Source: Pseudomonas fluorescens (GTDB lineage Bacteria; Pseudomonadota; Gammaproteobacteria; Pseudomonadales; Pseudomonadaceae). Taken from it: a DNA stretch of 64,000 nt. This document shows, piece after piece, positions 19,570 to 28,293 of the stretch. The notes beneath the pieces are model-generated. The model made no database searches, was not told the DNA's origin, and was given only the letters and a program-made list of their open reading frames with translations. The stretch spans positions 1 through 64,000 of the forward strand of contig NZ_KZ477994.1 in the NCBI RefSeq assembly GCF_002837185.1, given 5' to 3'. Every line of letters starts with the position of its first letter. Within the stretch, counting starts at the first letter, position 1. Made by a program: the position numbers and the translations under genes.

Positions 19570-21753
19570 TTAAGCCGCGCGGGTATCTTTGATCAGGTGC
19601 GTCGCCAACGTACGCAACGGCCCCAACTGCCGACAAATCAAGGCCAATTGCGTCTGCACCAGGCGCTGCCCCTCGTCGATCTCATCCGGCATCTGCTCAA
19701 GCTGCGCGGCCATTGCTTCCTCGTCATCGCTCTGGATCGCAATCGGCTGTTTGTTCGCCAACCCCGTGGCGATCTCATCAATGCTCGCCGCCAGGCTGTT
19801 GCCCGCGCCTTCGATCAACTGCTCGCGCACGTCGGCCGGCAGTTGGGTGTCGCGATGCGCGCCAAGGCCCGACAGATAGCTGAGCAGGGTGTGCGACAGC
19901 ACCAGGAAGCGGAAGCCTACGTCGGCCTCCTTACGAAAGTGCCCAGGCTCCATCAGCATATTCGCCAGGGTGGTGGACAGCGCCGCATCGGCGTTGTGTG
20001 CGTTGCGACGGGCCAGGCGGTAAGCCAGGTCGTCGCTCTTGCCGGCGGCGTACTGCTGCATGATCTGGCGCAGGTAGATGCTGTTGCAGGTCAGGGTGTT
20101 GGCCAGCACTTTGTTCAGGCGTCGGCCTTGCCAGTCCGGCAGGAACAGGAACACCGCCAGGCCCGCGATCAGGCTGCCGAGCAAGGTATCGAACAGGCGT
20201 GGCAGGAACAGTCCGTAGCCATCGCCCACCTGGTTGAAGCAGAACAGCACCATCAGGGTGATCGCCGCCGTGGCCAGGGTGTAGCGCGTGGTGCGGTTGA
20301 TAAAGAACACCAGGCCGGCGGCGATGGCGAACATTGACTGCACCACCGGGCTCGGGAACAGGTCGAACAGCGCCCAGGCCACGGTCAGGCCGATGGCGGT
20401 GCCGATGATCCGCTGGCCGAGCTTGCGGCGCGTTGCACCGTAGTTGGGTTGGCAGACAAACAGCGTGGTGAGGATGATCCAGTAACCCTGGGAGGCGTGG
20501 ATGGCATGCAGGGTGGCGTAGCCGACGGTCAATGCCAGGGACAGGCGCAAGGCATGGCGAAACAGCAGCGAGGTGGGCGTGAGCTGGGTGCGCAGGCGCG
20601 TCCACATTTCCTTGAGGTTGCGTGGGGCGCGGTCCAGCAGGTTGCTGTCGGTGGCGTCGGCCAAGGCGTCGGGGTTGCTTGCGTCGCCGAGCAGACGGTC
20701 GAGGGTCGATAGGTTGGCGGCCAGGGCGCGCAACGAGCGCAGCAAGCCGCGCCAGGCCGGGTTGCTCTGGATGCGCAGGTGTTCCAGGGAGGCGTTCAAA
20801 TCGCCCAGGGCTTCGGCAAAACTGTCGTCATAAATAAACGGCTGGCGCAGTTGGATCGACTCGGCCAGGGCCTGGCAGGCCTTGCCTTGCTGGCGCAGCA
20901 GGCGCTGGCAGCGGAACAGCACGTCGCTGTGGAAAAACGCTTCGGCCAGCGCGTTATAAGGGTAGTGGGAGGAACTGGCGCGCTCGTGGATGTCCTGGGC
21001 CAGGAAGTACAGCTTCAGGTAGCGGCTGACCTTCGAGCCCGGCCGGCCATTGCCGACGCGGTGCAGGATGATTTCCTTGGCCGCGTTCAACGCCGCGACC
21101 ACCCGGCCATTCTGCTGGGCCAGCTCCAGGCGGCGTGCTTCCACATCCAGTTGGCGGATCGGCTCGAACAATGACGATTTGAGCTTCAGATAACGCCCCA
21201 GCTCGCGGAACAACCGCGCCAGGCTCTGCTGCACCGGCTGGTTGGAAAACAGCGCCTGCCACAGCACCGACAGCACGCCGTACCAGGCCGCGCCCGCTAC
21301 CAGCAGCAACGGCTCGTGCCAGAAATCACTGACGGCACCGCCGCGCTGGTCCACGCCGATCATGGTGTAGACCGACAGGATCAAGGTCGCCGAGGCAATC
21401 GCGCCATAGCGTTCGCCGAGCGCGCCGAGCATGGTCAGGCCGAACGTGGCCAGGGCCAGGGAGGCCGCGAAAATCCAGGGGTAGGGAAACAACAGCTCCA
21501 CCGACAGCGCGGCGATGCTGAAACACACCAGCGTCACCGCCAGGGCGTTGAGACGGCCTTGCCAACTGTCATCGGTCTCGGCCAGGGCGCTGGCGATAAT
21601 CCCCAGGAACAGCGGGATCAACAATGTCATTTCATCCTGATACCAGCACAGCGCCATGCTGCCGGTCAGGGCGATGAACACCCGAATGCTGTAGCTGAAT
21701 TTATCCAGTGCCCACAGGCGCCGCAGGGACTGCTTGAACGAGGTCGATGACAT
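19570..21753 (-). CDS. yccS: YccS/FUSC-family inner-membrane protein
   Basis: 727 residues. Two blocks of about six hydrophobic segments each (residues about 20-165 and 395-530) flank cytoplasmic stretches. This is the YccS/YhfK arrangement of the fusaric acid resistance protein superfamily. GYWIILTTLFVCQPNYGATRRKLGQRIIGT in the second block is the family signature. Probable transporter or efflux component with unknown substrate; no membrane fusion partner gene is adjacent. Confidence 0.9.
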   Translation of the reverse strand: MSSTSFKQSLRRLWALDKFSYSIRVFIALTGSMALCWYQDEMTLLIPLFLGIIASALAETDDSWQGRLNALAVTLVCFSIAALSVELLFPYPWIFAASLALATFGLTMLGALGERYGAIASATLILSVYTMIGVDQRGGAVSDFWHEPLLLVAGAAWYGVLSVLWQALFSNQPVQQSLARLFRELGRYLKLKSSLFEPIRQLDVEARRLELAQQNGRVVAALNAAKEIILHRVGNGRPGSKVSRYLKLYFLAQDIHERASSSHYPYNALAEAFFHSDVLFRCQRLLRQQGKACQALAESIQLRQPFIYDDSFAEALGDLNASLEHLRIQSNPAWRGLLRSLRALAANLSTLDRLLGDASNPDALADATDSNLLDRAPRNLKEMWTRLRTQLTPTSLLFRHALRLSLALTVGYATLHAIHASQGYWIILTTLFVCQPNYGATRRKLGQRIIGTAIGLTVAWALFDLFPSPVVQSMFAIAAGLVFFINRTTRYTLATAAITLMVLFCFNQVGDGYGLFLPRLFDTLLGSLIAGLAVFLFLPDWQGRRLNKVLANTLTCNSIYLRQIMQQYAAGKSDDLAYRLARRNAHNADAALSTTLANMLMEPGHFRKEADVGFRFLVLSHTLLSYLSGLGAHRDTQLPADVREQLIEGAGNSLAASIDEIATGLANKQPIAIQSDDEEAMAAQLEQMPDEIDEGQRLVQTQLALICRQLGPLRTLATHLIKDTRAA

Positions 21754-21878
21754 GAAGTCTGGAGTCTTCCGGGACGTTGTCGCTAAATTGAGCTATCAAG
21801 GACGCCACGGCAAGGGTGGTGATCACATCCAACAGAAAATTATTCCCGCACACCCATTCTCAATGTGGAATGCAGTCA

Positions 21879-21970
21879 ATGTGGGAGGGGGCTTGCCCCC
21901 GATAGCAGTGTGTCAGCCACTGCATGTGCAAACTGATACACCGCCATCGGGGGCAAACCCCCTCCCACAT
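21879..21970. repeat. REP pair
   Basis: Inverted REP pair between yccS and the flavoprotein gene; the right arm reads GGGGCAAACCCCC, with one G to A change. Confidence 0.87.
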
Positions 21971-21987
21971 TTGACCGAGTACACCCT

Positions 21988-23172
21988 TCAGACATATTGC
22001 GCGGCTGCGTAACCCGATGCCCACGCCCACTGGAAGTTGAACCCACCCAGGTGGCCGGTCACATCCAGCACTTCGCCGATAAAGTACAACCCTGGGCTTT
22101 TCAGCGATTCCATGGTCTTGGACGACACTTCCCGCGTATCGACCCCACCTAATGTTACCTCGGCCGTGCGATAGCCCTCGGTGCCCGCCGGTACCAGTTG
22201 CCAGTTGCCGAGCTTCTCGGCGATCTCGGCGATTTCGGCATGGGTGTACTGCTTCATCGGCTTGGACGCGAACCAGGTGTCCGCCAGCAGGTTGGCCATC
22301 TTCTTGGTGAAGATCTCGCCCAGCAGTGTCTTCAGCTCGCTGTTGGGGCGCTCGGCCTGTTGCTGTTGCAGCCACGCGTGGGCGTCGTGGTCGGGCAGCA
22401 GGTTGATGTGGACCGTGTCGCCGGGTTCCCAGTAGGAGGAAACCTGCAGGATCGCCGGCCCGCTCAGGCCACGGTGGGTGAACAGAATGTTCTCGCGAAA
22501 GCTCTGGCCGTTGCAGCTGACCAGGCAATCCACCGAGGTGCCGGACAGCTCGCCGCACAGGTCCTTGAGCTGGTCGGTGATGGCGAACGGCACCAACCCC
22601 GCGCGGGTCGGCAGCAGTTCATGGCCGAATTGCCTGGCCACTTGATAACCGAAACCGGTGGCGCCCAGGGTCGGTATCGACAAGCCGCCGGTGGCAATCA
22701 CCAGTGACTCGCAGTGCAGCTCGCCCAAGGTGGTGTGCAACTGATAGCCGCTGTCGAGCCGGGCGATTGCCTGGATGGACGTGTCCAGGTGCAGGCTCAC
22801 GCCGGTCTGGATGCATTCATCGAGGAGCATGCCGAGGATGTCGCTGGACTTGTTATCGCAGAACAGCTGGCCGAGTTTCTTTTCGTGGTACGGCACGCCG
22901 TGCTTGGCCACCAAGCCGATGAAATCCCACTGGGTGTAGCGCGCCAGGGCCGACTTGCAGAAGTGCGCGTTGTGCGAGAGGAAGTTGGCCGGCTCGGTGT
23001 ACAGATTGGTGAAGTTGCAGCGGCCACCGCCGGACATCAGGATCTTTTTGCCGGCCTTGTTCGCATGGTCGATCAGCATCACCTTGCGCCCGCGCCCGGC
23101 GGCGGTCAGTGCGCACATCAAGCCGGCGGCGCCGGCGCCAATGATCACAACTTCGGTCGAGCGCAAAACCAT
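21988..23172 (-). CDS. BaiN/HI0933-family FAD-dependent oxidoreductase
   Basis: 394 residues from the ATG at 23172. A TGAGGA box ends only one base before that ATG, so the TTG six bases further (23166) could be the true start. The N-terminus VVIIGAGAAGLMCALTAAGRG binds FAD, followed by GKKILMSGGGRCNFTN, the family hallmark, and the C-terminal GEVLDVTGHLGGFNFQWAWASG. Function uncertain: the family includes the bile-acid enzyme BaiN and unlinked housekeeping flavoproteins. Confidence 0.88.
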   Translation of the reverse strand: MVLRSTEVVIIGAGAAGLMCALTAAGRGRKVMLIDHANKAGKKILMSGGGRCNFTNLYTEPANFLSHNAHFCKSALARYTQWDFIGLVAKHGVPYHEKKLGQLFCDNKSSDILGMLLDECIQTGVSLHLDTSIQAIARLDSGYQLHTTLGELHCESLVIATGGLSIPTLGATGFGYQVARQFGHELLPTRAGLVPFAITDQLKDLCGELSGTSVDCLVSCNGQSFRENILFTHRGLSGPAILQVSSYWEPGDTVHINLLPDHDAHAWLQQQQAERPNSELKTLLGEIFTKKMANLLADTWFASKPMKQYTHAEIAEIAEKLGNWQLVPAGTEGYRTAEVTLGGVDTREVSSKTMESLKSPGLYFIGEVLDVTGHLGGFNFQWAWASGYAAAQYV

Positions 23173-23210
23173 GTCCTCATACAAATATTCAGCTGAAATG
23201 TCATCAAAAC

Positions 23211-23300
23211 TGTGGGAGGGCGCTTGCCCCCGATGGCGGTGTATCAGTAACAGATGGACTGACTGACACACCGCCATCGGGGGCAAGCCCCCTCCCACAT
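23211..23300. repeat. REP pair
   Basis: Inverted REP pair between the flavoprotein gene and dbpA; the left arm has GGGCGC in place of GGGGGC. Confidence 0.87.
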
Positions 23301-23327
23301 TGGATCTTCATTGGATCAACGGTCGTG

Positions 23328-24713
23328 TTACAGGATACGCACGCGCAACGAACGGCCTTTGATCTTGCCGTCGTTCAAACGCTGCAGCGCCTGCTTGGCG
23401 ATGCCGCGTTCCACGGCCACGAAGGCCTGGAAGTCAAAGATCGCGATCTTGCCGACCTGGGCACCCGGGATGCCGGCGTCACCCGTCAGCGCGCCGAGGA
23501 TGTCGCCTGGGCGAACCTTGTCCTTGCGGCCGGCAGCGATGCACAGCGTGCTCATCACCGGCAGCAGCGGGCCACCGCTCTGCGGCTTGAGGTTGTCCAG
23601 TTGATCCCAGTTCAGCGGCGACTTCTGCAGTTGCTCGATGGCCTGGGCGCGGTGCGCTTCGGACGGCGCCACCAGGCTGATGGCGATGCCGGTCTCACCC
23701 GCGCGACCGGTACGGCCAACACGGTGAATGTGGATTTCCGAGTCGCGGGCCAGTTCGACGTTGATCACCATGTCCAGCGAGTCGATGTCCAGGCCACGGG
23801 CGGCCACGTCGGTGGCCACCAGCACCGAAGTGCTGCGGTTGGCGAACATGGCCAGTACCTGGTCACGGTCGCGTTGCTCCAGGTCACCGTGCAGGCCGAC
23901 GGCGGAAATGCCTTTGGCGGTCAGGTGATCCACGGTTTCCTGCACTTGCTGCTTGGTAAAGCAGAACGCCACGCACGACGCCGGGCGGAAATGCGCCAGC
24001 ACCTTGGTCACGGCGTCCATGCGCTCTTCCGGGGAGATCTCGTAGAAACGCTGTTCGATCTGATCGTCGGAGTGGAACGCTTCGGCCTTCACTCGCTGCG
24101 GCGCGCGCATGAACTTGGAGGCCAGCTGCTTGATGCTCACCGGGTAAGTGGCCGAGAACAGCAGGGTCTGGCGGCGGGGCGGGGTCTTGCTGATGATGTC
24201 TTCGATGGCGTCGTAGAAACCCATGTCGAGCATGCGGTCGGCTTCGTCGAGGATCAGCGTGTTCAGGCCGTCCAGTACCAGCGAACCTTTGCGCAGGTGC
24301 TGCTGGATGCGGCCCGGAGTACCGACGATCACGTGGGCACCGTGCTCAAGGGACGCGATCTGCGGGCCGAGGGAGACGCCGCCGCACAGGGTCAGCACCT
24401 TGATGTTGTCTTCGGCGCGGGCCAGGCGACGGATTTCCTTGGCCACCTGGTCGGCCAGCTCGCGGGTCGGGCACATCACCAGGGCCTGGCACCCGAAATA
24501 GCGCGGGTTGATCGGGTTCAGCAGGCCGATACCAAAGGCGGCGGTCTTGCCGCTGCCGGTCTTGGCCTGGGCAATCAGGTCCAGCCCCTTGAGGATCACC
24601 GGCAAGCTCTGCGCCTGGATCTGCGTCATCTCGACATAACCCAGCGAGTCGAGGTTAGCCAGCATGGCGGCGGACAGGGGCAAAGTATTAAAAGCGGTGG
24701 CGATGGTGGTCAC
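23328..24713 (-). CDS. dbpA: ATP-dependent RNA helicase DbpA
   Basis: 461 residues if started at the GTG at 24713; a TTG at 24734 would add seven residues and neither has a strong SD. DEAD-box motifs are complete: AKTGSGKT, PTRELA, DEAD, SAT, and HRVGRTGRAG. The C-terminal 75 residues (VGKIAIFDFQAFVAVERGIAKQAL) are the RNA-binding domain that directs DbpA to 23S rRNA helix 92 during large-subunit assembly. Confidence 0.93.
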   Translation of the reverse strand: MTTIATAFNTLPLSAAMLANLDSLGYVEMTQIQAQSLPVILKGLDLIAQAKTGSGKTAAFGIGLLNPINPRYFGCQALVMCPTRELADQVAKEIRRLARAEDNIKVLTLCGGVSLGPQIASLEHGAHVIVGTPGRIQQHLRKGSLVLDGLNTLILDEADRMLDMGFYDAIEDIISKTPPRRQTLLFSATYPVSIKQLASKFMRAPQRVKAEAFHSDDQIEQRFYEISPEERMDAVTKVLAHFRPASCVAFCFTKQQVQETVDHLTAKGISAVGLHGDLEQRDRDQVLAMFANRSTSVLVATDVAARGLDIDSLDMVINVELARDSEIHIHRVGRTGRAGETGIAISLVAPSEAHRAQAIEQLQKSPLNWDQLDNLKPQSGGPLLPVMSTLCIAAGRKDKVRPGDILGALTGDAGIPGAQVGKIAIFDFQAFVAVERGIAKQALQRLNDGKIKGRSLRVRIL

Positions 24714-24800
24714 GGGACTGGCTCTGCAAAACAAAATGTCGCGCAGTGTAGCAGGCCCCCTTGGGTTTCTTTGTATGTTCTCGACGAGGCGTAGGGGGCC

Positions 24801-24858
24801 AGCGGCAAGTTATCAGCCGCAAGCCGCAAGCTTGAAGCTTACAACGTGAAGCTTGCCA
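24801..24858. repeat. GCAAGCTTGAAGCTT-type intergenic repeat
   Basis: Short repeated blocks (GCCGCAAG twice, AAGCTTGAAGCTT, GTGAAGCTTGCC) in inverted arrangement after mdtD. It is related in sequence to the larger inverted repeat at 34733-34821. Confidence 0.6.
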
Positions 24859-24863
24859 CTGCT

Positions 24864-26291
24864 TCAATGCTCCAGGTCATGCTCGCGGCTGATCACGCGT
24901 TTACCGTCTTTTGGCGACAGTTGCAGGAAGATCGCCGCCGCCAGCATGGCCATGATGCCCACGGTGAGGAACGTCAGCTGGAACGCGCCGAGCACCGTGT
25001 TCACCCCATCGTTGCCGGTCTCCAGGGTGAACCCGCCGAGCAGGGCACCGGCGCAGGCCACGCCCAGGCTCAGGGACAGTTGTGCCACCACCGAGAGCAA
25101 ACTGTTGCCGCTGCTGGCCTGGGCGTCGTCGAGGTCGATCAGGGTGACGGTGTTCATCGCCGTGAATTGCAGGGAGTTGATTGCGCCGAGCACCGCCAGC
25201 ATCCCCAGCAGCAGCGGATAAGGGGTTTGCTCGCTGACCAGGCCCATGCTCGCCAGCATGGCGCCCAGGGCCAGGGTGTTGCCGGTGAGCACCATGCGAT
25301 AACCCAGGCGCTCGATCAACGGCCGGGCGATGGACTTGGCAAACATCGCCGCCGCCGCCAGCGGCAGCATGCTCATGCCGGCTTGTGACGGCGAATAACC
25401 CAGCGCCACCTGCAACAGCAGCGGCACCAGGAACGGCAGCGCACCGCTGCCCAGGCGGGCGAACAGGTTACCGAGGATGCCCACGGCAAAGGTGCGGGTC
25501 TTGAACAGCACCGGCGAGAACAGTGCGTTGTCGATATGCCCGGCGCGCAGCCAATACGCCGCCAGGCACGCCAGCCCGCCGAACAGCAGCAACATCACCC
25601 GCAGGTGCGGCAGGTGCAGTTCGCCCAGGCCCTCCATGGCGATGGTGATCAGCACCATCGCCGCGCCGAACAGCAGGAAGCCGAGGCTATCGAAGCGCGT
25701 GCGCTCGCTGCCGCGCAGGTCGGGGATGAACTTCCACACCGCGTAGCAGCCGATCATGCCCACCGGCAGGTTGATCAGGAAGATCCAGTGCCAGGTCAGG
25801 TATTGCACCATCCAGCCGCCCAGGGTCGGGCCGAGCAGCGGGCCGAGCAGTCCGGGGATGGTAATGAAACCCATGATGCGCACCAGCTCGGAACGCGGAT
25901 AGGCGCGCAGTACCACCAGGCGTCCGACCGGCAGCATCAGCGCACCCCCCAGGCCCTGGATCACCCGTGCACCCACCAGCATGCTCAAGCTGCTGGACAA
26001 GGCGCACAACAATGAGCCGATGCTGAACAGCAGGATCGCGCCAAAGAAGATTTTCTTGGTGCCGAAGCGGTCGGCGATCCAGCCCGATGCAGGGATCAGC
26101 AAGGCGACGGTGAGCATGTAGGCAATCACCACGCCCTGCATGCGCAGCGGGTTTTCCGCCAGGTCCCGGGCCATGGCCGGCAGCGCCGTGTTGAGGATCG
26201 TCCCGTCCAGCGACTGCATGAAGAAGGCAATCGCGACCACCCAGGGCAGCCAGCGGGCGGTCTTGGCGTCGAGAGGGGCACGATTCGGCAT
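24864..26291 (-). CDS. mdtD: MFS multidrug exporter, MdtD-like (DHA2, 14 TM)
   Basis: 475 residues, hydrophobic throughout, consistent with 14 membrane helices. Landmarks: SLDGTILNTALPAMA in TM1, the loop motif ADRFGTKKIF, and GLLGPLLGPTLGGWMVQYLTWHWIFLINLPVG (motif C and the DHA2 signature in TM5-6). It likely exports drugs by proton antiport. It is not next to mdtABC genes here, so the name marks similarity only. It follows the rhlA homologue on the same strand with a 35-base gap. Confidence 0.88.
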   Translation of the reverse strand: MPNRAPLDAKTARWLPWVVAIAFFMQSLDGTILNTALPAMARDLAENPLRMQGVVIAYMLTVALLIPASGWIADRFGTKKIFFGAILLFSIGSLLCALSSSLSMLVGARVIQGLGGALMLPVGRLVVLRAYPRSELVRIMGFITIPGLLGPLLGPTLGGWMVQYLTWHWIFLINLPVGMIGCYAVWKFIPDLRGSERTRFDSLGFLLFGAAMVLITIAMEGLGELHLPHLRVMLLLFGGLACLAAYWLRAGHIDNALFSPVLFKTRTFAVGILGNLFARLGSGALPFLVPLLLQVALGYSPSQAGMSMLPLAAAAMFAKSIARPLIERLGYRMVLTGNTLALGAMLASMGLVSEQTPYPLLLGMLAVLGAINSLQFTAMNTVTLIDLDDAQASSGNSLLSVVAQLSLSLGVACAGALLGGFTLETGNDGVNTVLGAFQLTFLTVGIMAMLAAAIFLQLSPKDGKRVISREHDLEH

Positions 26292-26326
26292 GGGAACCCT
26301 TTTGTTAGCAGGCTATGTGTCGGCGA

Positions 26327-27217
26327 TTATGCGCCATTCGTCGCCGTTTTTCCCACTAGCGGTTCGTCTATATCCGACAACGCGGCGTGCTCGCCCACCA
26401 GAAAATCCAGCAAGGCACGATGCACCGCCAGCGCCGCCTCGCGTGATTCCAGGTCGAGCAAATGGCCGGTGTGTTCGGCCACGGCGAAACTGCTGCGCCC
26501 CACGTAATCGCCGAACAACCGGGCTTCGGCGGCAGGGGTGTATTCGTCCAGCGTACCGTTGATAAAGTGCACCGGCGTGTCAATTTGCCGGAGTGCGGGC
26601 AAATAGTTGCCATCGCCCAGTGCCAAGACCTGGTGGATATGAAAACGCGCCTGGCGATATTCGGTGGTGGCCATGGTCGACAGGTGGCGGTGGTTGTTGC
26701 GCTTGAGGCGCGGCGACAGGTATTTGCCGACTGTCTCGTTGAGCAGGTGGCCCACGGCGGATTTGTCATCGGCCTCGATCAGTACGCGTACACGCTCCAC
26801 ATACTCAAGCATCGCCTGGTTGAGGTTGGGCGCCAGGGCCATCACCACCGAGCTTTCGATGGACGGTGGGTTATGCGCCAGCGTCAGCAATGTGGAGATG
26901 CCACCCCAGGAGGCCGAGACCAGATGGTTGACCGCAAAACGCTCCACCAGCGCCCGCAGTATCTGTACTTCGTCGTCCTTGGTCACCAGTTCCAGGTCGG
27001 TGTTGTATTCACGCGAGTAGCCGGAGAAAGGCAGGTCGAACAGCAGTACATTGAAATGCTCGGCCAGGCATTTGCTGGTGCGGGCAAAGGAGCGGGTGGT
27101 GGACAGTGCACCGTTGACCATCAACACGGTTTTTCTTTCCGGGTTGTTACCGAGCTGCTCTACGTGAACGTTGTAGTGCTTGAACGGCCTTTCAATGACA
27201 AAACTTCCATGGTTCAT
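26327..27217 (-). CDS. RhlA-like 3-(3-hydroxyalkanoyloxy)alkanoate synthase homologue
   Basis: 296 residues, alpha/beta-hydrolase fold. Long stretches match P. aeruginosa RhlA as I know it ([56 protein letters not shown]). The Ser (SWGG), Asp (LDEYT) and His ([11 protein letters not shown]) of the triad are present. RhlA joins two 3-hydroxyacyl-ACP units into HAA, a surfactant and the lipid part of rhamnolipid. No rhlB lies beside it, so the likely product is HAA alone. A PhaG-type transacylase is the alternative; the sequence is clearly closer to RhlA. Confidence 0.8.
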   Translation of the reverse strand: MNHGSFVIERPFKHYNVHVEQLGNNPERKTVLMVNGALSTTRSFARTSKCLAEHFNVLLFDLPFSGYSREYNTDLELVTKDDEVQILRALVERFAVNHLVSASWGGISTLLTLAHNPPSIESSVVMALAPNLNQAMLEYVERVRVLIEADDKSAVGHLLNETVGKYLSPRLKRNNHRHLSTMATTEYRQARFHIHQVLALGDGNYLPALRQIDTPVHFINGTLDEYTPAAEARLFGDYVGRSSFAVAEHTGHLLDLESREAALAVHRALLDFLVGEHAALSDIDEPLVGKTATNGA

Positions 27218-27400
27218 GTCAACGCTCCAGCTTGCCGTTTACCTGGCAAGGTCATGCATCACGTGCGGGCACGCGGGTGGGGTGGCGGGATGCCATTAGT
27301 CCTTATAACGAGGTTTTTTGCACGCGACAACTAACGGGGCATTCAAAACGGTCAGTTGGGTATTGGCGGCAGGAAGAGGTGAAAAGCTTGGTGGGTAAAG

Positions 27401-27430
27401 CGCAATGCCCCAAGGAGCAGGGGCATTGGC
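27401..27430 (-). terminator. hairpin downstream of the effector-like pair
   Basis: Nine-base-pair stem CAATGCCCC/GGGGCATTG at 27403-27428. On the minus strand only a short T-run follows, so termination may be weak. It lies about 50 bases after the stop of the 246-residue protein gene. Confidence 0.45.
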
Positions 27431-27476
27431 TTTGGCAGCGTCTTTTTTTGGGGCAACGTGTGAAAAAAGCGGATGT

Positions 27477-28217
27477 TCAATCCAGGACCAATACGTCAGG
27501 TGCTTTTTCCCATGTTGAGCCAGCCAGCACCCTTTTAATACTCCACAGGTCTATATGAGCGTCGACGACAGCGACCGAATGGACGGAATCGGCAAGTGTA
27601 CCTATCGCGCCGTTTTTCAATTCCTCAACAGTCCCCCTGCGCATATGGTTTTTTAGCCCCAGGCGGGTGAGTGCTTCGCCAGGATGCTCGCCGTCATTTA
27701 ATGTACCCATGGCGGCTTCAAAACTTTGCTTGGCCCTGCCGTCATTGTTTTCGTTTTGCGCTCGCTTTGCACTGGCGGCATACAAAAAAATGGCATGTCG
27801 CAAGACCTTACCCTTGCCGGCGAAGCCTGCACTGTCCATGGCCTGCCCCAATTCTTCATGAGTGAGGAAGACCTTTACGCCGTCTCTCATGGTGATGTCG
27901 AATCCCTCATCTGATCGGATTATGTTCTTGTAAATACCTTCTGGGTGATTGCCGTATTTGGCCATCGCCGCTTTGATTGCAGAAACGGTGACGCAGTTGC
28001 CTTCGCTCACCTGAAAGAAATCCTTCCATATGTTTTTCGGTCGAATACCCGAAACAGTGGTGGAACGCACGTTTGGTGGCGGTTTTCCTTCCGTGTAGCC
28101 GGGATTGAATACACCGTTTTCTATATGGCGGTCGTTTATCCTGTGATTATCATAAGGTGTGGAGAAAGTTGCAGCAGGGTATAGAGCTGTTCCGATGTGC
28201 ATAGGTAGGCCGTTCAT
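27477..28217 (-). CDS. putative effector, Cys/His-containing domain (unrecognised family)
   Basis: 246 residues; an internal Met6 is an alternative start and neither has a strong SD. I do not recognise a named family. The N-terminus has no acidic residue in the first 12 positions and an aliphatic residue at position 3 or 4, as in many type III effectors. The domain (about 60-230) has Cys75 in GNCVTVSAIKAAM and His213 in VHSVAVVDAHIDLW, an order and context that resemble papain-like cysteine peptidases; this is inference. The same domain occurs twice, without Cys and His, in the protein encoded just upstream. Base composition is AT-richer than flanking genes, suggesting transfer. Confidence 0.65.
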   Translation of the reverse strand: MNGLPMHIGTALYPAATFSTPYDNHRINDRHIENGVFNPGYTEGKPPPNVRSTTVSGIRPKNIWKDFFQVSEGNCVTVSAIKAAMAKYGNHPEGIYKNIIRSDEGFDITMRDGVKVFLTHEELGQAMDSAGFAGKGKVLRHAIFLYAASAKRAQNENNDGRAKQSFEAAMGTLNDGEHPGEALTRLGLKNHMRRGTVEELKNGAIGTLADSVHSVAVVDAHIDLWSIKRVLAGSTWEKAPDVLVLD

Positions 28218-28293
28218 CAGGTGATTATCATGGGGAAGAAACTATGGCGGTGGTGCGCTTGAGGTGCAGGATTATAATAATGCCGGGTCGTTG

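Noticed and set aside
23172..23298. N-terminal extension of the BaiN-like flavoprotein
   Set aside because: The extra 42 codons are translated REP sequence (GGGLPPMA, RGQAPSHS), which also appears as false extensions of several other frames in the window.
26327..27217. PhaG transacylase
   Set aside because: Long shared segments with RhlA ([25 protein letters not shown]) and much weaker agreement with PhaG; kept as a minor alternative.
27477..28217. Naming the domain as a known peptidase family such as C58 or YopJ
   Set aside because: The sequence around Cys75 and His213 does not show those signatures; only a general papain-like order of residues is visible.
28218..28293. Separate hrp box before the 246-residue effector-like gene
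   Set aside because: No TNNGTGG-N15/16-GGTTCC arrangement (plus-strand view) was found in this gap; co-transcription from the upstream gene is more likely.
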